Shown: positions 11,553 to 24,050 of the stretch, piece by piece | How the letters are laid out: the number at the start of each line of letters is the position of its first letter | How positions within the stretch are numbered: the first letter of the stretch is position 1 | Source: Tillus elongatus | Taxonomy: Eukaryota > Arthropoda > Insecta > Coleoptera > Cleridae | Reading direction: 5' to 3' | Length of the DNA stretch: 64,000 bases | Assembly (NCBI GenBank): GCA_964006375.1 | Contig: OZ023268.1 | Span: forward strand, 85,438,858 to 85,502,857 | Notes under the pieces: generated by a model | The model's database searches: none | Told to the model about the DNA's origin: nothing | Seen by the model: only the letters and a program-made list of their open reading frames with translations | Translations under genes and position numbers: made by a program

Positions 11553-13800
11553 GTGACACTCAACATCGGGTGCCCTTTAAAACTTAAAGGTACTTTATGC
11601 CCCTGCCCAATGGGGGGGGGTGGGGACGAAACTATGGAAATCCTACTACGGACGCACTTCCCCGGATGCCACATGGAACACGCAGAAACAGAGGCGCCGT
11701 ATAGGCGGGCATCTAAAGTAGACTGGACAGTCGCTAAAGAGGTGGTTACTTGGAGCAAAATCAGATGGGCCATTAACAGCTTTAAGCCATACAAATCCCC
11801 GGGATTTGATGGAATAATGCCCATCATGCTCCAACAGGGGATAGATATACTGGCGCCGGCGCTTACCCTCATTATGAGGGCCAGCATGGCTCTGGGGTAT
11901 ATTTCGGGGCATGGAGACTGGCCAGGGTTGTATTCATTTCTAAACCTGGGCGTCCAACAGACCAGGCAAAGTCCCTGAGGCCAATAAGTCTCATGTCCTT
12001 CTTGCTTAAAACAATGGAAAAACTGCTCGACCGGCACATTAGGGGCGGTTTACTGGAAGCATATTCCCTGCAATGCGTACAATTTGCATACAGAGCAGGA
12101 GTCTCAACAGAAACAGCACTACACCAACTGGTGCCGAAACTAGAGAATACGCTGAAGAACAGGGAGGTGGCGCTGGGGGCCTGCCTAGAGATAGAGGGGG
12201 CCTTCAGCAACACCTCATTCGGATCGGCACTGGCAGCTGTCAGGGAGCGGGGAATAGAGGAGACCTGCTGCAGGTGGATCGGTTCAATGGTCGGGGACAG
12301 GGCAGTGTTCACCTCACTCGCGGGAGGGGCTCTCCTGGCGGCGGTCGCGGCGGGGTATCCGCAGGGGAGCGCTCTGTCTCCCCTGCTCTGGTGCCTAGTC
12401 GTGGACGGCCTGCTAACCCCCCCCCCCCCCGGGGGGCGGGGGTACGAGGTACAGGGCTACGCGGACGACATTGTCATCATAGTCCGAGGAAAGGTTACAC
12501 AGTCAGTGTGAGAGCGCATGCAGACAGCACTGAAAGTGGTTGAAAGGTAGACGGTTGGCCAAGGACTCGGGGTGATCCCCGAGAAAGCCACAGTCATGCC
12601 GTTTACGAGCAGGAGGAAGTGGGTGAGCCACAGAATTCTCACTCTATACGGTAGAAACATCCCAATGGCCAGGGAGGTAAAATATCTTGAGGTCGTATTG
12701 GACTCTAAGCTAACCTGGAATGGTCAGGTTAGGAAAAAATACTGCGTAAGGCAGTTTTGACCCTAGCTGTCACTAGGCGGCTATATAGAAAAACGTGGGG
12801 ACTAAGACCTAGTATGGCCCACTGGCTGTACACAAGGGTGGTCAGACCATCGTTAACATACGCGGCACTGGTCTGGTGGCCTAAGGTAACAAAATCCAGT
12901 GCCAAACAAAACTAGGCAAGATCCAAAGGATGGCTTGCCTGGGCATCACAGGGGCTATGACTTCAACCCCAACAGCCGCCATGGAGCTGTTTCTGCGTGC
13001 GAGAGAACAAGAGGAGGGGCTACACCAACAAGCGGATCCTCATATCCACAGACAGCCAGGCAGCGCTTAAGGCCCTAAATACCCCACAGGTAAATTTCTA
13101 GCTGGTGAGTGAGTGCCAAAACGAGACGAGCTGGCTGGGCAGAATGAGGTCACCCTCATCTTGGTGCCGGGTCACTCGGGGGTCAAAGGCAATGAAGAAG
13201 CTGACAGTCTCGCGAAGAGAGGGTCAGTAGAACCATTTAAGGGACCAGAACCGGTCGTGGGCGTGATGAAGAGCCAGGGAATCCATTAAATCCTGGGTCA
13301 GAAACGAACATAAGGTGTACTGGGCAGACTGTCCAGGGCTCAGCCATGGAAAGTCGCTAATTGAGGAACCCAGTTGAAAGAAGGCTGTGGTGCTGCGAAA
13401 TATTAGCAGAGGTCAGCGCAGGACACATGGCCGTCAAGAAACACCTGCATAAAATGAGGCGGTTCGAGCGGGACCTGGCATGCAGAATCTGCGGCGAGGG
13501 GGACGAGTCAGCCCAACACATATTGTGCGTAAAACTCTGTACCGCAAAAGACAACTGATCTACGGACAGCCTGGACCGGAGACAGGGCAATATAAAACTT
13601 ACCTACCAATTGCTGTGCAGACGAGCTCAAGGCACAGTGATTTAGGAATGGGTGGAGTAGAAAAGATAAAGTGCATGCACAATAAGCCAAAGGCTGCGGT
13701 GCTATCGGGACGGCAAAGACGCGGAAGAGCCCTAAGGGAAAAAAAGAGGTATGTTCCAAGACACCAAACCTTACGCCATCATGTATGTCCCTTGAAAACG
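11553..13800 (+). pseudogene. R1/LOA-type LINE: reverse transcriptase and RNase H relic
   Basis: A GC-rich block in AT-rich DNA. In order: RT fingers with KSPGFDGIMPIMLQQG (~11790); a frameshift near 11940; LRPISLMSFLLKTMEKLLD; AYRAGVSTETALHQL; GYPQGSALSPLLW; the YADD box in GYADDIVIIVRG (~12460); a stop; KATVMPFTSRRKW; then RNase H blocks ISTDSQAALKALN (~13040) and VPGHSGVKGNEEAD in mixed frames (~13160). A C-terminal cysteine cluster, CRICGEGDESAQHILC, is at ~13480. Motif A reads LEIEGAFSN where the family has LDIEGAFDN, so the first catalytic aspartate is lost. The 5' endonuclease is missing. With stops and at least three frameshifts it is dead. Confidence 0.85.
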
Positions 13801-13873
13801 ACGTGTCTCCGGTTTTTCTTTCTTTTTTTAATTTCGATATTTTCTAGGTGCGAAGTTTTAATTGGCACACCTT

Positions 13874-13877
<4 letters not shown>

Positions 13878-13940
<63 letters not shown>

Positions 13941-14022
13941 TACCGATAAATCAAAAAAATATGCCGATATTGATGAACTTTGGGTTGGATAAGTTCGTTC
14001 GTTTTTCCAGGAATTAATTATT
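13878..14022 (+). mobile_element. Repeat family A fragment with (TA)n
   Basis: The (TA)n tract at 13878-13938 is followed by 'cataccgataaatcaaaaa' and 'ttggataagttcgttcg', then the similarity stops. Confidence 0.7.
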
Positions 14023-14029
14023 TAACAAT

Positions 14030-15715
14030 TATTTTGAATAACAAGGTAAGGAAAATGATTACTGATCACATGTTATACTCACATGTTTAAGTATAACTTC
14101 CCAACGAGCCCAAGAAAACAGAAAAAGATGAAAGAGAAAGTGCTTTCACTGGTAAACCACCCCGTACTCTATAATAATTTCATCACAAATCACATAATAA
14201 CGAACCTGACCTGCTTTTAGAACATGATTATAATTTCATATCGCATAAAAACTGTGATTATTTTTAGCAGACTTGAAAACGTTCTGCAAATGTACCATCA
14301 GGGGTTTACGTAACGTTGAACCTACTTTACTTGCGTTTTCCTTTCGCCAGCTCTTTATACAGATTGCTTTTACGGTTTTTAAACAAAAATTGTTGTTTAA
14401 TGTTGTACAACTGTCGCAACTTTTCTATTTACTCTTCAATGTTTTTTATGTCTTTATTACCTTTTACGCACAATGATTTGTATTCTGTATCAAAACAATA
14501 TTATGTAATTTAGATATTTTTAAGTGAATTGGTAACGTAATTGTATTAACACAGAAACAAAACATTTGTGAAAGTTGCTTTGATATTTATTTTTCTATAT
14601 AGTATCTATGTTCATAACTTAAAAGAGATTTAATTTTTTTTAGTTATACTTTCACAAAAAAATTAGCGTAGTAAGTTTTAAACATAAAAAACTTTAAAAA
14701 ATAGGCATCATAAAAGGGTGTTTCAAACAGTTTGCGGCCTACCAAGGAAAACGCATTATATAACAAATAGACTTGGGCAATAACAGCAGGATCAAAAATA
14801 ACTGTACAACGATTCCATTTTATAAGGTACTCAGATGTGTGTATGAGAGAGAATATGGCGTCGAACATTTTATTCATTGACCACAAAACTCTGCAGTCAA
14901 TTTGCAGAGTTTTTTATATTTATTTATACATCGCCATAACAAGCGATTCGCATTCAAAAATATTTATTTAATTTGTGGCATTGATATCGACACTTACAAC
15001 ACTAAAGAGGATTAGAGCGATAAGCGTTTTCACAACAGATAAACAAAAATTTTAACAAAATGGAAAACCGACTTCACAAAAAAATATTCTAAAACAAAAA
15101 ATGCACTAAAAAGTAAAAAATAATTGTGTATTCTTCTGTCTACAACTTACAAATCAACTTATTTTTTCCACTCAATGTACGATCAATGCATTTACCACGC
15201 AAGAATGTAGGTACCCACTTAAACTTAATCTCTAACTCAACACATACCTATGACTAACAAACAATTATCAAAATATGTATTCAGAGTTCAGCTAAGCAGA
15301 AAGTTTTAAATATATGTGTAGACTGCTTGAAAGGCAGTCAAATTATTAGGATCGTATAATGTAAAATTATTGTTATTTTTGGAGTCGGTGTCAGCCAAGG
15401 AAATACGACAATATACCTTACGTTAATAATACGAGAATACCTTATGAAATCTATTTTACAAATGAAATTTTATACAATATACTGTGACAATATCCTGAGA
15501 CCTTGGAACGACAATATACCAATACCTAATTAAACCTTTTTACAAATGAATTTGCGTACGCGTTTGCCTCGCTCACTCGGCTATACCCCTCCAAACATTC
15601 TTCCAGGCGCGCGCGCGCAATCGACCCGCCCGCGCCGCGTGCTGCGTCTATGTGTGTAATGTGTGTATGCCAATTGTTATATAGTAAGACATTTCAGGTT
15701 AAGTAATTACAAACC
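14030..15715. other. Non-coding stretch with a short GC island
   Basis: No gene recognised. At 15605-15650 the sequence turns abruptly GC-rich, with an alternating CGCGCGCGCG run at about 15608, followed by a GT-rich piece. The rest is AT-rich. Confidence 0.4.
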
Positions 15716-16024
15716 CAGCTTTCAAATAAAAAAGGAATCATCAAAATCGGTTCACCTAGAAAAAAGTTCTGAGGTAACACACAAGAACATCATCAATGTA
15801 GTCGAAGTCAATTAAATACGCATTATTAAGGATAACTCAAAAACTACTGGTCAGATCCTGATCACATTTATATGGGACCACATGAGAAGCACCAGCTTTC
15901 AGATAAAAAAAAAAGAATCATCAAAATCGGTTCACCCAGAAAAAAGTACTGAGGTAACACACATTTAAAAAAACATACAGTCGAATTGAGAACCTCCTCC
16001 TTTTTTTTTGAAGTCGGTTAAAAA
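15716..16024 (+). mobile_element. RTE-type LINE 3' tails, duplicated
   Basis: A ~65-bp block containing 'aatcatcaaaatcggttc' and 'ctgaggtaacacaca' occurs at about 15719 and again at about 15895. The second copy runs into 'cagtcgaattgagaacctc' and 'ttttgaagtcggttaaaa'. This ending is one I associate with short LINE 3' tails in insect genomes; the family name is from memory and should be checked. Confidence 0.5.
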
Positions 16025-16609
16025 TATCTCCCTTCTTACTTTTTACTGGGGATAGTAACAAGGGAAACTCACTTCTCGCTAACGTGTCCTTCAGGGCATT
16101 TTTTAAAACAAACAACACTGGACAGCTAATGACATGGGATAATAAACAATAGGTGCTGAGACAGTAGGAAAACTAAAGTTATAATGCTATTACTTTTAAC
16201 TATGGCTAAACTAAATTATGATTTTTGTTTTATTAGAATATTATAGATCTTGAGGCTATTTGAACAAATCAGTGTTGCTAAATCCACAGGAAATTCCATC
16301 GCTGCATTTTTATTTGCAGACTAGGTTTGATGACATACGTACATACAATTTTAAATCTGCAACTTTAATTCGGGCCGTTCATCAAGCTACAATTATAGTG
16401 TATTTTAAAAATGTATTGCATCTCGCACTTAAAAAGAATTACTTTTTACAATCACATCATTTTTAATGTCATGTTATCTGTACTTTTGCGTAATGGTATG
16501 GTCACATCATAAGAATCAATTGTTTATTATGCCGACGGCTGTGGCAGTGGCATGGTGTTGAGTGTTGACACTGGCAACGGTATTCGGGTGTTCGGGATTT
16601 TAGTGGCCG

Positions 16610-17240
<631 letters not shown>

Positions 17241-17531
17241 TCACACTCTGTATTATATAAAATCTCTTTTCTCTGTTCTGTATTATAATAATAATCACAA
17301 TAAGGAACATCAATTCTGTTGAAGAAAACAACACATTTCATTAGCAATCCCTATATGCCTTTGTATATAAAACCAACCAGCGGCATCTATCGACTAGAGT
17401 AGGAATGTGGTACAGTTCGCTGTTAATTATTAATAATGTAAGCATTGATTCGCTAGCATTGACTAACTTCATCAAACAAGTACACTAACGAGTGTTTAGA
17501 ATATTTCAGCAGCCTGGTAGTAGTTTGTACT

Positions 17532-18145
17532 AAGTGAAGATTAGAACTTGTGATGAGCACTGATAAGTACACTCGGAGAACCCGAATCACCATAACACAT
17601 TCTAAAAAGACCTGACGATCGTTTCACTTACCAAGTTAATGTCATCAGAGGATGAAAAATTTTAAACGTTTGACTACTACAACTGTGTTTATATTCTGTG
17701 CAGGTACTGGGCCTTTGACGCTGGAGGGTGATTTAAACAAACAAACTTTTACTGCCTGTTCACCGGAAAGTCCCTCTATCTGAACTCCATTATCTTTATT
17801 GCTACTGTTTTTATCGGCATCTTTTGTAAAGTGGTCGATCAAAAAACGAAACATGTGCGGAGATGCTGAATTCATCCAAGTTTTATTATTACTGCATACA
17901 ACTAGTACATCTAGATGTACTAGTTACCAAAAATAAAGACACTTTAGAATTAGATGTTCATAGGAACACCACTCTAAGTTACATTCCGAATGACATTACG
18001 TACGCACAAAAAATGGCGAGTTTGAATTTTTTAGTAAATAGCTTAATACATTTTCCTTTAAGTAAAAAAAAGTACGTTAGAGTAGCGAATTTTCATAAGA
18101 ATTTTAATTATGTCTATCCCAGATTGTGTGACGTTGCGAAGTGAG
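17532..18145 (+). pseudogene. Penelope-like element: terminal repeat and RT C-terminal fragment
   Basis: Bases 17532-17660 are the PLE-type repeat also seen at 9791 and 40501. A 93-codon frame at 17863-18144 (+) follows. Its segments LVHLDVLVTKNKDTLELDVH, YIPNDITYAQKMASLNFLV and LIHFPLSKK match the conserved region downstream of the Penelope RT core (FLDLxI..., Y/H-R-K-x-T, YIPND..H.QKM). The YADD core and the GIY-YIG endonuclease are absent, so this is a truncated copy. Bases 17661-17862 have no recognised content. Confidence 0.65.
17611..17651 (-). ncRNA. Hammerhead-like motif, copy 2
   Basis: Minus strand: stem I strand CCT, core CTGATGA, a stem II region CATTAAC-ttg-GTAAGT with partial pairing, GAAAC, tetraloop GATC, cleavage-site triplet GTC, and AGG pairing with CCT. 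Stem II is weakened in this copy. Confidence 0.45.
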
Positions 18146-18199
18146 AGAATTGTACACTATTACTATACGGCATATTAGTAAAGTTAATACTTTAAACTT

Positions 18200-19580
18200 A
18201 CACAGACCTTGAAGATAGATTTTAGAGGTCCTGGTACGCGCACATTTGAAGAATTCTTTTGAAAGTGTTACCATCGATATTTTTCTATTGTCAAAAAAAT
18301 CTTGTGTGCTAACTTCTTTTGAGAAAAATGCCCAAAACTCAATTTTCTATGAAGCTCAAGAACTAAATTTTGCTATATATGTAGATAGTGTAACTCTCTT
18401 TAAATGAAACTTGTATTAAATTTTTTTATTAAGTTATACAAAAGATTTCCAGAAGGAAACATAATTCATATTTAGAAAATTAAAGTATCTGCCAAATTAT
18501 AAACGTAGCTGTTATTTTTCCTTATTAATCGCCAATATGATTTCGTTTTAGTCAATCTAATCAAACCGGTTTTTTCAATATCAACAACAACAAAATATCT
18601 GCTGAAAATTATAATTTCAGACTCAAATGTGACAAACTTGTTCAGGCGTTTTAAACATAAATGAGATCTTGTGCAAAACGTATGAAATCTGTGCACTATT
18701 GTTTCTCCAGATGTCAAAATAAAACATAAAAAAATAAACATTCATCGAGATGGATTCGATCATGCAACCTTCTACGTAGCAGTCAAGCAGGCTTCTAATA
18801 CTCTATCTGCTAATACGTCAACTAACGTTTTGTCTACATGATACTTGATACAGGCTTCTTGCCCGGGGTAGTATACAAAAAGTATACGTAACAATTAATT
18901 ACAGAATTAGTAGAATTGCCATTGAAACACATTCAAGGGTTGTGTCGGTCTTTTATGACGTCTTACATTTAAGTTTATGGATAAAAGAAACTGTTTTATA
19001 ATCATTTTATAGACTTGACTTAATTTTGTTTACATTTCCACAATATTATGCGACAGCATAATATATCTATGCTGCGCTAAAACTGTATTTGGCGCTGTTG
19101 ATAAAGCTACAAATATAGTGTATTTTAATAATTGATTGAATCCCCCAGTTAAATAACAATCAGTTGGTAAATTGTCGTCTGTCATTTTCCATAATTGCCG
19201 CCGAGATTTCACGGTTGTTGCTTCGGGTAGTATATTTTATGTCTGGTATATATTTAGTTTGGTTATCGTTGATGCATGGTGTATACCTGTTGTATGAATC
19301 AATCTACTCGTGGCAGTTAACTACTCTGTCTGTCAGGCATTGGACTTTACCCACTAAGTCGTTTCAACGCATGTCTTTGGGATTTTATTTTTAATTAAAA
19401 CCCTAAATATTGTGTACCAAATTACTTAAAATTCACAACATAGGTTTATTTGTACTATTTCTAGCCACGTGTAAATCTCATTCCAGTTACTCTGATACTT
19501 AGAAGAATATAGCGTTTTCAAAAAGTTTTCTCCGATTTTCCACTGGGAAAACTTGAGCATAAAGGCTGATTAACGAACTC
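18200..19580. mobile_element. Repeat B, copy 1
   Basis: Matches 32700-33712 and 43470-44600 along its length. Shared blocks include 'ccagaaggaaac', 'attataaacgtagc', 'caaaccggttttttcaata', 'gagatttcac' and 'tgtctgtcaggcattggac'. It carries a tRNA-like segment on the minus strand at about 18750-18820, with a GATCGAATC B-box and a near A-box TAGCAGATAGA. No protein is recognised. Confidence 0.7.
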
Positions 19581-19657
19581 GACCTCGGTTTTCGCCGAAA
19601 CAAGATTTTTTTCAAGTTTGATTGAAATCAGTTTAGTATTTTTGAGTTATCGCTGGG

Positions 19658-19741
<84 letters not shown>

Positions 19742-19872
19742 TTACGGACATTGGTTTTGGGTTCCAGGGACCCAAATTTGCGCTGATCTGAAGAATTTTT
19801 TTCAAAAGCTTTTCATCGTGACCTCTGTATTAGCGAATTTTTCTTAATGAAAATTCGCTAAAAAGAGGGAGC
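19580..19872. mobile_element. Repeat family A copy with (TA)n
   Basis: 'gagttatcgctgggataca' precedes (TA)n at 19663-19738. 'gttccagggacccaaattt' and 'ttagcgaatttttcttaat' follow, ending in an intact palindrome (gcgaattttt/aaaattcgc). It directly abuts Repeat B. Confidence 0.75.
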
Positions 19873-19879
19873 ATAGAGG

Positions 19880-20427
19880 GTTTTGATAGTATTTATTGCT
19901 TCCATATAATTTCTCAAAATATTCTTTCGAGCATTCTATCACACCTTCTTCGTCCCATACCTAGATCCCCATTCTGTGTTTTCACTTCAATCATATTGTT
20001 TCTTCCAGTTTGTCTTGCCCTTTTTACCACTTTCAGAACAATTTCTTGTTCTCTTCAAAGTCGTTCTGCAGTTTCTCAGCCTCTTTATTTCCAGTTCTCG
20101 TTTACTGTCACTAACGATTCGTTTGCGCTCACTTCTCAATTTTCTGTACTCAACCAGGCGCTTCTCTTTCTCTCGGATATCTTTGGCATTTACCATTCTT
20201 TTAGATGGTTCCTTTTTGTCATCCACAGCTTTCTTTACTTTTTGACACCACCACACATCCTTCTTAAAACATCCAATTATCGCTTTACCACATACTTTTT
20301 TTGCATATTCAATTATCATATCTTTCATGCACTTTCCATATTGAATTCTTTGATGTATTCCTTTCATAGTACATGCTTTGATTGGCGGACAAATCATATA
20401 TACAGTAGTAAGATTCGGACGTAGCAA
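19880..20427 (-). pseudogene. LINE endonuclease-RT linker fragment
   Basis: A 146-codon frame on the minus strand (20427-19987) contains KKDVWWCQKVKKAVDDKKE and a strongly basic helical tail (VEYRKLRSERKRIV). This is the pattern of the region between endonuclease and RT in RTE/CR1-type LINEs (WWN.EV..AV..KK). The continuation to 19880 in shifted frames resembles the W..YFE.L segment. Neither EN nor RT is present. Confidence 0.55.
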
Positions 20428-20851
20428 TTGAATTATGGTAGTGCATTTTTATAAACATTTTTTAGGTTTAATAACTAAGGTTATATTGATAGGATTATCT
20501 ATGTTAATATTTTCATAATATATAAGTAATTGATATAATATTTACACAAATGTCAAATGAAATTTCAAAATGTCAAACTTATATAACTTTCTTATTTCTG
20601 GCAGCTTGTGATACGAAAATATGAGCATTTTTCCATTTATATTTTTCTTTGCTTCCACGGGTTCATATTTTCATGAAAAGTGAACTAATAACTTTTTTGC
20701 ATTTTTTAATTAAATATTATATAATTTGAATGATAAGTTTTTATCAGCAAATTTTCGCAGAATATTGTTTATATTTTCGTGGAAATCATTTTCGTGAAAT
20801 GATAGTACTTAATAATTAATGTTTGTGTATACGTATATATTTGGTTTTTAT

Positions 20852-21325
20852 AACGTCGGTCTATTTCCGCGAATTAACAACACTTGTACTTAGGTTGCTT
20901 TTTTAAAAAATTTATTAAACTACTTAAACTATTTAACAACAAACTAGCATAGTTACTGCCTAAATTAATACTGAACAAATATTACACAAAACAGTGGCTT
21001 TATATAATAATCGGATAAGTGTTCGTTGCAGGTTCTCACGAGAACATGCAGATCTAGCTTCCTCTGATTTCGCACTGTTGGCACTATCTGCAACGGTCGG
21101 CATAATTCGTAGAATCTGCTTATGGGAACTGCTGCATGCAAATGTAACTTGATACCTTCTACGTGACATATCGTGAGAAGCCATGTGTTAACTCGCGACT
21201 CTGGCCAATCACCGATGTCAGGGAGCAGTTACACTTCACTATCAAGGAAATTTTGCCAGATCCCTTTCTGTAAGGAGGATGAAGAGCTTTAACGTGCCCA
21301 ACATCTCATTGTACACGCGACAAAT
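20852..21325 (-). mobile_element. SINE copy, split by a solo LTR
   Basis: Left part 'taacgtcggtctatttccg' (20852-20872); right part from 21194 with 'ctggccaatcaccgatgtc', 'agggagcagtt' and 'tttaacgtgcccaacatc'. All match the uninterrupted copy at 46341-46670. The tRNA-like head is missing at the high-coordinate side, so this copy is 5'-truncated. Confidence 0.7.
20873..21193 (-). mobile_element. Solo LTR, 321 bp, with CGCGA target duplication
   Basis: Flanked by CGCGA at 20868-20872 and 21194-21198. Read on the minus strand it starts AGTTAACAC and ends GTTGTTAAT. It holds TATATAAAG (TATA box), a downstream TTCAGTATT initiator-like site, and an AATAAA signal near the 3' end, all in the expected order. 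AGT...A(A)T ends are seen in insect gypsy/errantivirus LTRs, but the superfamily is inference. The second SINE copy provides the empty site. Confidence 0.8.
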
Positions 21326-21339
21326 AATTGAACGCGCCC

Positions 21340-21840
21340 CATTAAATTAAAACGTCGAAGTCGCGTTTTAAAACGTCAAAATTTGCAAGTTTCGGACAAA
21401 GAATCTGGAACGAATACGGGTTATGTAGAAGAAATGTCGTAATAAGTGTGTTTTACAAGGCCTTAAATTTTAGCTTCAGCCATGATTGTCCTTCATTTTA
21501 CTAAAATATTTACGGAAAATCCATTTAAAATAGACCCTTTCTATGACGTTTGGCAGTAGTTTGAGCTATAGAGTTTGTGCTTTAATAGTCTATAATTTTA
21601 GCAAATATTCGTAGAAAAAAATCGTTATTGAGAAGACCGCGACTTATGAATTTTAAAAAGATTTCTTCAAATGAGCGCGAACTAGAAGCCCTAAAACCCA
21701 TATACGGAGTCAATTTTTGTTTGTTTACACATATACAGGGTGGCGCATTTCTACGATAAAGCTCAATATATCCGTTATTATACAAAATATGAGAATACGC
21801 TAATTATAGAGTGTCTCGAGCTGCATCTTATAAACCTATT
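21340..21840 (+). mobile_element. Repeat family A fragments
   Basis: 'aatagaccctttctatgac' at about 21528, 'gcgcgaactagaagcccta' at about 21674 and 'cccatatacggagtcaatt' at about 21698 match other copies, but in scrambled or truncated arrangement. No TA tract. Confidence 0.6.
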
Positions 21841-22660
21841 TTGACAATCACAGGCTGGCCCATAAGTCGTTGTTGATACACACTTTCCTTTTTTACCAGA
21901 ACACCCCTTATGTTATTGTATTTTTGCATTTATCATCGAATTATAATTTATGTTTGTAAGGAAAAAAATTGATATCGTTCATCGTTTTTGAGTTATATCA
22001 ATTGTTTTGCAACTTTTCACGTTGACACATATCACAAACAAATGTCACAAATTGTGATACGGCGTTTTTACCAATAGATATCGGAGCCCCATGGAAATGA
22101 CGCATTCAGAGAGCTTTTTGTTTGTATTACTCGTCGAAAAAATCGACATGCCGTATACAGGCGCTCTCAAATAGTGACTGAATGTGAAAAGTTTTCGCAG
22201 ACATTTTTTAGTGATTCCGTAGAAATCATTTTTGGTACGATTTTTGTGAAATGTTAGTAATTAATAATTAATCTTTAGTAAGTTATTGTTAAAAAAAGTT
22301 ATGGAATTTTTGTGAAAAATATAATTTAGTGTAACATTAGGTACTGAAGGCAATTTCTGTAAAAAAAATGGTGAATTTTTGTAAAAGAAATTGGCAAATT
22401 TGCATAAAAAATATTTTCAATTTTGGTCATAAAGCTGTTTGTGAATGATATCTTGGCAGGTGTGTAAATAGCTTGAAGAGGTTCGTTGGCCAGGAAAATC
22501 GGGCCAAGTTTTTCTGGAACTATTTGAGTTGTACTTTTTGAAACAACAATGCCATTTTAATGAAATATGATACATTGTTACTACTATATAGGTTATACTG
22601 CTAACCAAATTTAACGTCTTTCTTTTAAAAACAAGACATATATGCCAACAAAAACATTTT
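21841..22660. other. AT-rich non-coding stretch with faint family A similarity
   Basis: Short matches to family A body occur at about 22480-22560 ('ggaaaatcgggccaagttt'). Otherwise nothing is recognised. Confidence 0.4.
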
Positions 22661-22757
22661 TACGAAAATTCGCTACCATAACTCACTTGCTGCGTCCAAA
22701 CTTTTCGGAACAATTTTACTTGACAAGTGTAGTGTGTGCGTAAATTGCTTGAATACA

Positions 22758-22846
<89 letters not shown>
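22661..22846. mobile_element. Family A hairpin terminus followed by (TA)n
   Basis: The terminus 'ctcacttgctgcgtccaaac' lies at about 22683. The TA tract runs 22761-22846 and abuts the left inverted repeat of a mariner-like element. Confidence 0.6.
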
Positions 22847-22849
<3 letters not shown>

Positions 22850-23988
22850 TGGTGTAAACAAATAAGTGCAAAAAATTCAGTGGGTGATTTCTCGTTGAAA
22901 ATAAAAAGAGGTCTGTCACATAAAAAAAACTCATACACTCTTCTCCTGTGAAGGTGCCACCGCTTAAAGGACGCGTCAAAAAAGTATGTTTTAATTTTTT
23001 TTTCTTAAATATGGAAGAAGTGCCACAAATTAAATTAACTAGATGTTGTATGCTATCGAGAAGACACTCAGCAAACAATTTGTTAGTTTTCCCGTAAGGT
23101 TATGAGGGGTAGGAAAAGCCACTCCTAGAACTTGTTTTACACATAACCTTTTTTCTTGCAGCTATATCGCCATTTTAAAATACATTTTCATTGATTAATT
23201 TTTAATAAAAAGGTTTATTGTATTTTTTCCCAAATTTAATGGAGAAAAAAATAATTTAAATCAATTACATAGCATAATTTGCATAGTGTAGAACTTTAAT
23301 TGAACTCTAATTTACGTAGTAGGCGGCTGGTTGTCATTTTGTAATGATAATCTCATTGTAGTTAATTAGGTGTTAGTTATTGTCATTTAATGGTAATACT
23401 GTGATCATTTTGAGAATAAATAAATCGCTAGATATGTACATCAGTTTTGGCCTGCTCGATCCCCCGTTTCAAATCATTTCGATTTTTTTACTTGGGGCCA
23501 TTTAAAAACTTTGGTGTTTATGACTCCTGTCCAAAACATAGAGACTTAAGAAACCATACTATTGAATCGTGTAGGGTAATCCAAAATTCTCCTGGAATTT
23601 TTAGTCAAATTTGCATTTCAATGCGTAAAATACAGAAGACCTTTTTTTGTTAAGAATGAATCAATCTATTCAAAATGTTTTTAAAATGGCGATATGGCTG
23701 TAAGAAAAAAAGTTACGTGTGAAGCAAGTTCTAGGGGTGGCTTTTTCTATCCCTTACAACCTTACGGGCAAACTAAGAAACTGTTTACTGAGAGTCTTCA
23801 CGATAGCAGACAACATCTACTTAATTTAATTTCTGTCACTATTTCCATATCTAAGAAGAATGTTAAATACTACTTTTTAGCACCCCCTTTACAAGAGAGG
23901 GGCACATGAGTTTTGTTATATGAAAGACCCGCTTTTTTAACAAGCGATTACCCCCTGAATTTTTTTGCACTAATTTGTTTCAACCCTG
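22850..23988 (+). mobile_element. Mariner-like element with about 340-bp inverted repeats
   Basis: Bases 22850-23200 are the inverted complement of 23650-23988. For example, 'tagttttcccgtaaggttatg' near 23082 pairs with sequence near 23760, and 'atggcgatatggctg' pairs with 'cagctatatcgccat'. The tips are diverged CAGGGTTGAAACAAA and ATGGTGTAAACAAA. Between the arms only the end of a transposase survives. The long inverted repeats and deleted interior suggest a non-autonomous derivative. Confidence 0.65.
23440..23652 (+). pseudogene. Mariner-like transposase C-terminal relic
   Basis: Across two frames the sequence reads PARSPVSNHFDFFTWGHLKT, then the PVQNIE linker, then RNHTIESCRVIQNSPGIF. 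This is the SPDxxPLDFFLWGHLK block and C-terminal tail of insect mariner-like transposases. The catalytic aspartate of SPD is changed (SPV), and at least one frameshift is present. Confidence 0.7.
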
Positions 23989-23999
23989 CATAGAAACAT

Positions 24000-24050
24000 T
24001 TTTATGAAAATTCGTTACTTAGTGGACTTGCTGCGTCCAGACTTGTCTAA
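24000..24050. mobile_element. Family A hairpin terminus, isolated
   Basis: 'atgaaaattcgttacttag' followed by 'ggacttgctgcgtccagact' at about 24023. The rest of the copy is replaced by the neighbouring mariner-like element. Confidence 0.55.

Noticed and set aside
11543..12312. Long minus-strand frames of 146-164 codons over the R1/LOA LINE
   Set aside because: Shadows of the GC-rich RT coding strand; the plus-strand frames carry the RT motifs.
22761..22846. Possible CRISPR-like or regularly spaced repeat arrays around the TA tracts
   Set aside because: The repeats are simple dinucleotides inside dispersed transposon copies; there are no unique spacers of constant length, and the organism is eukaryotic.
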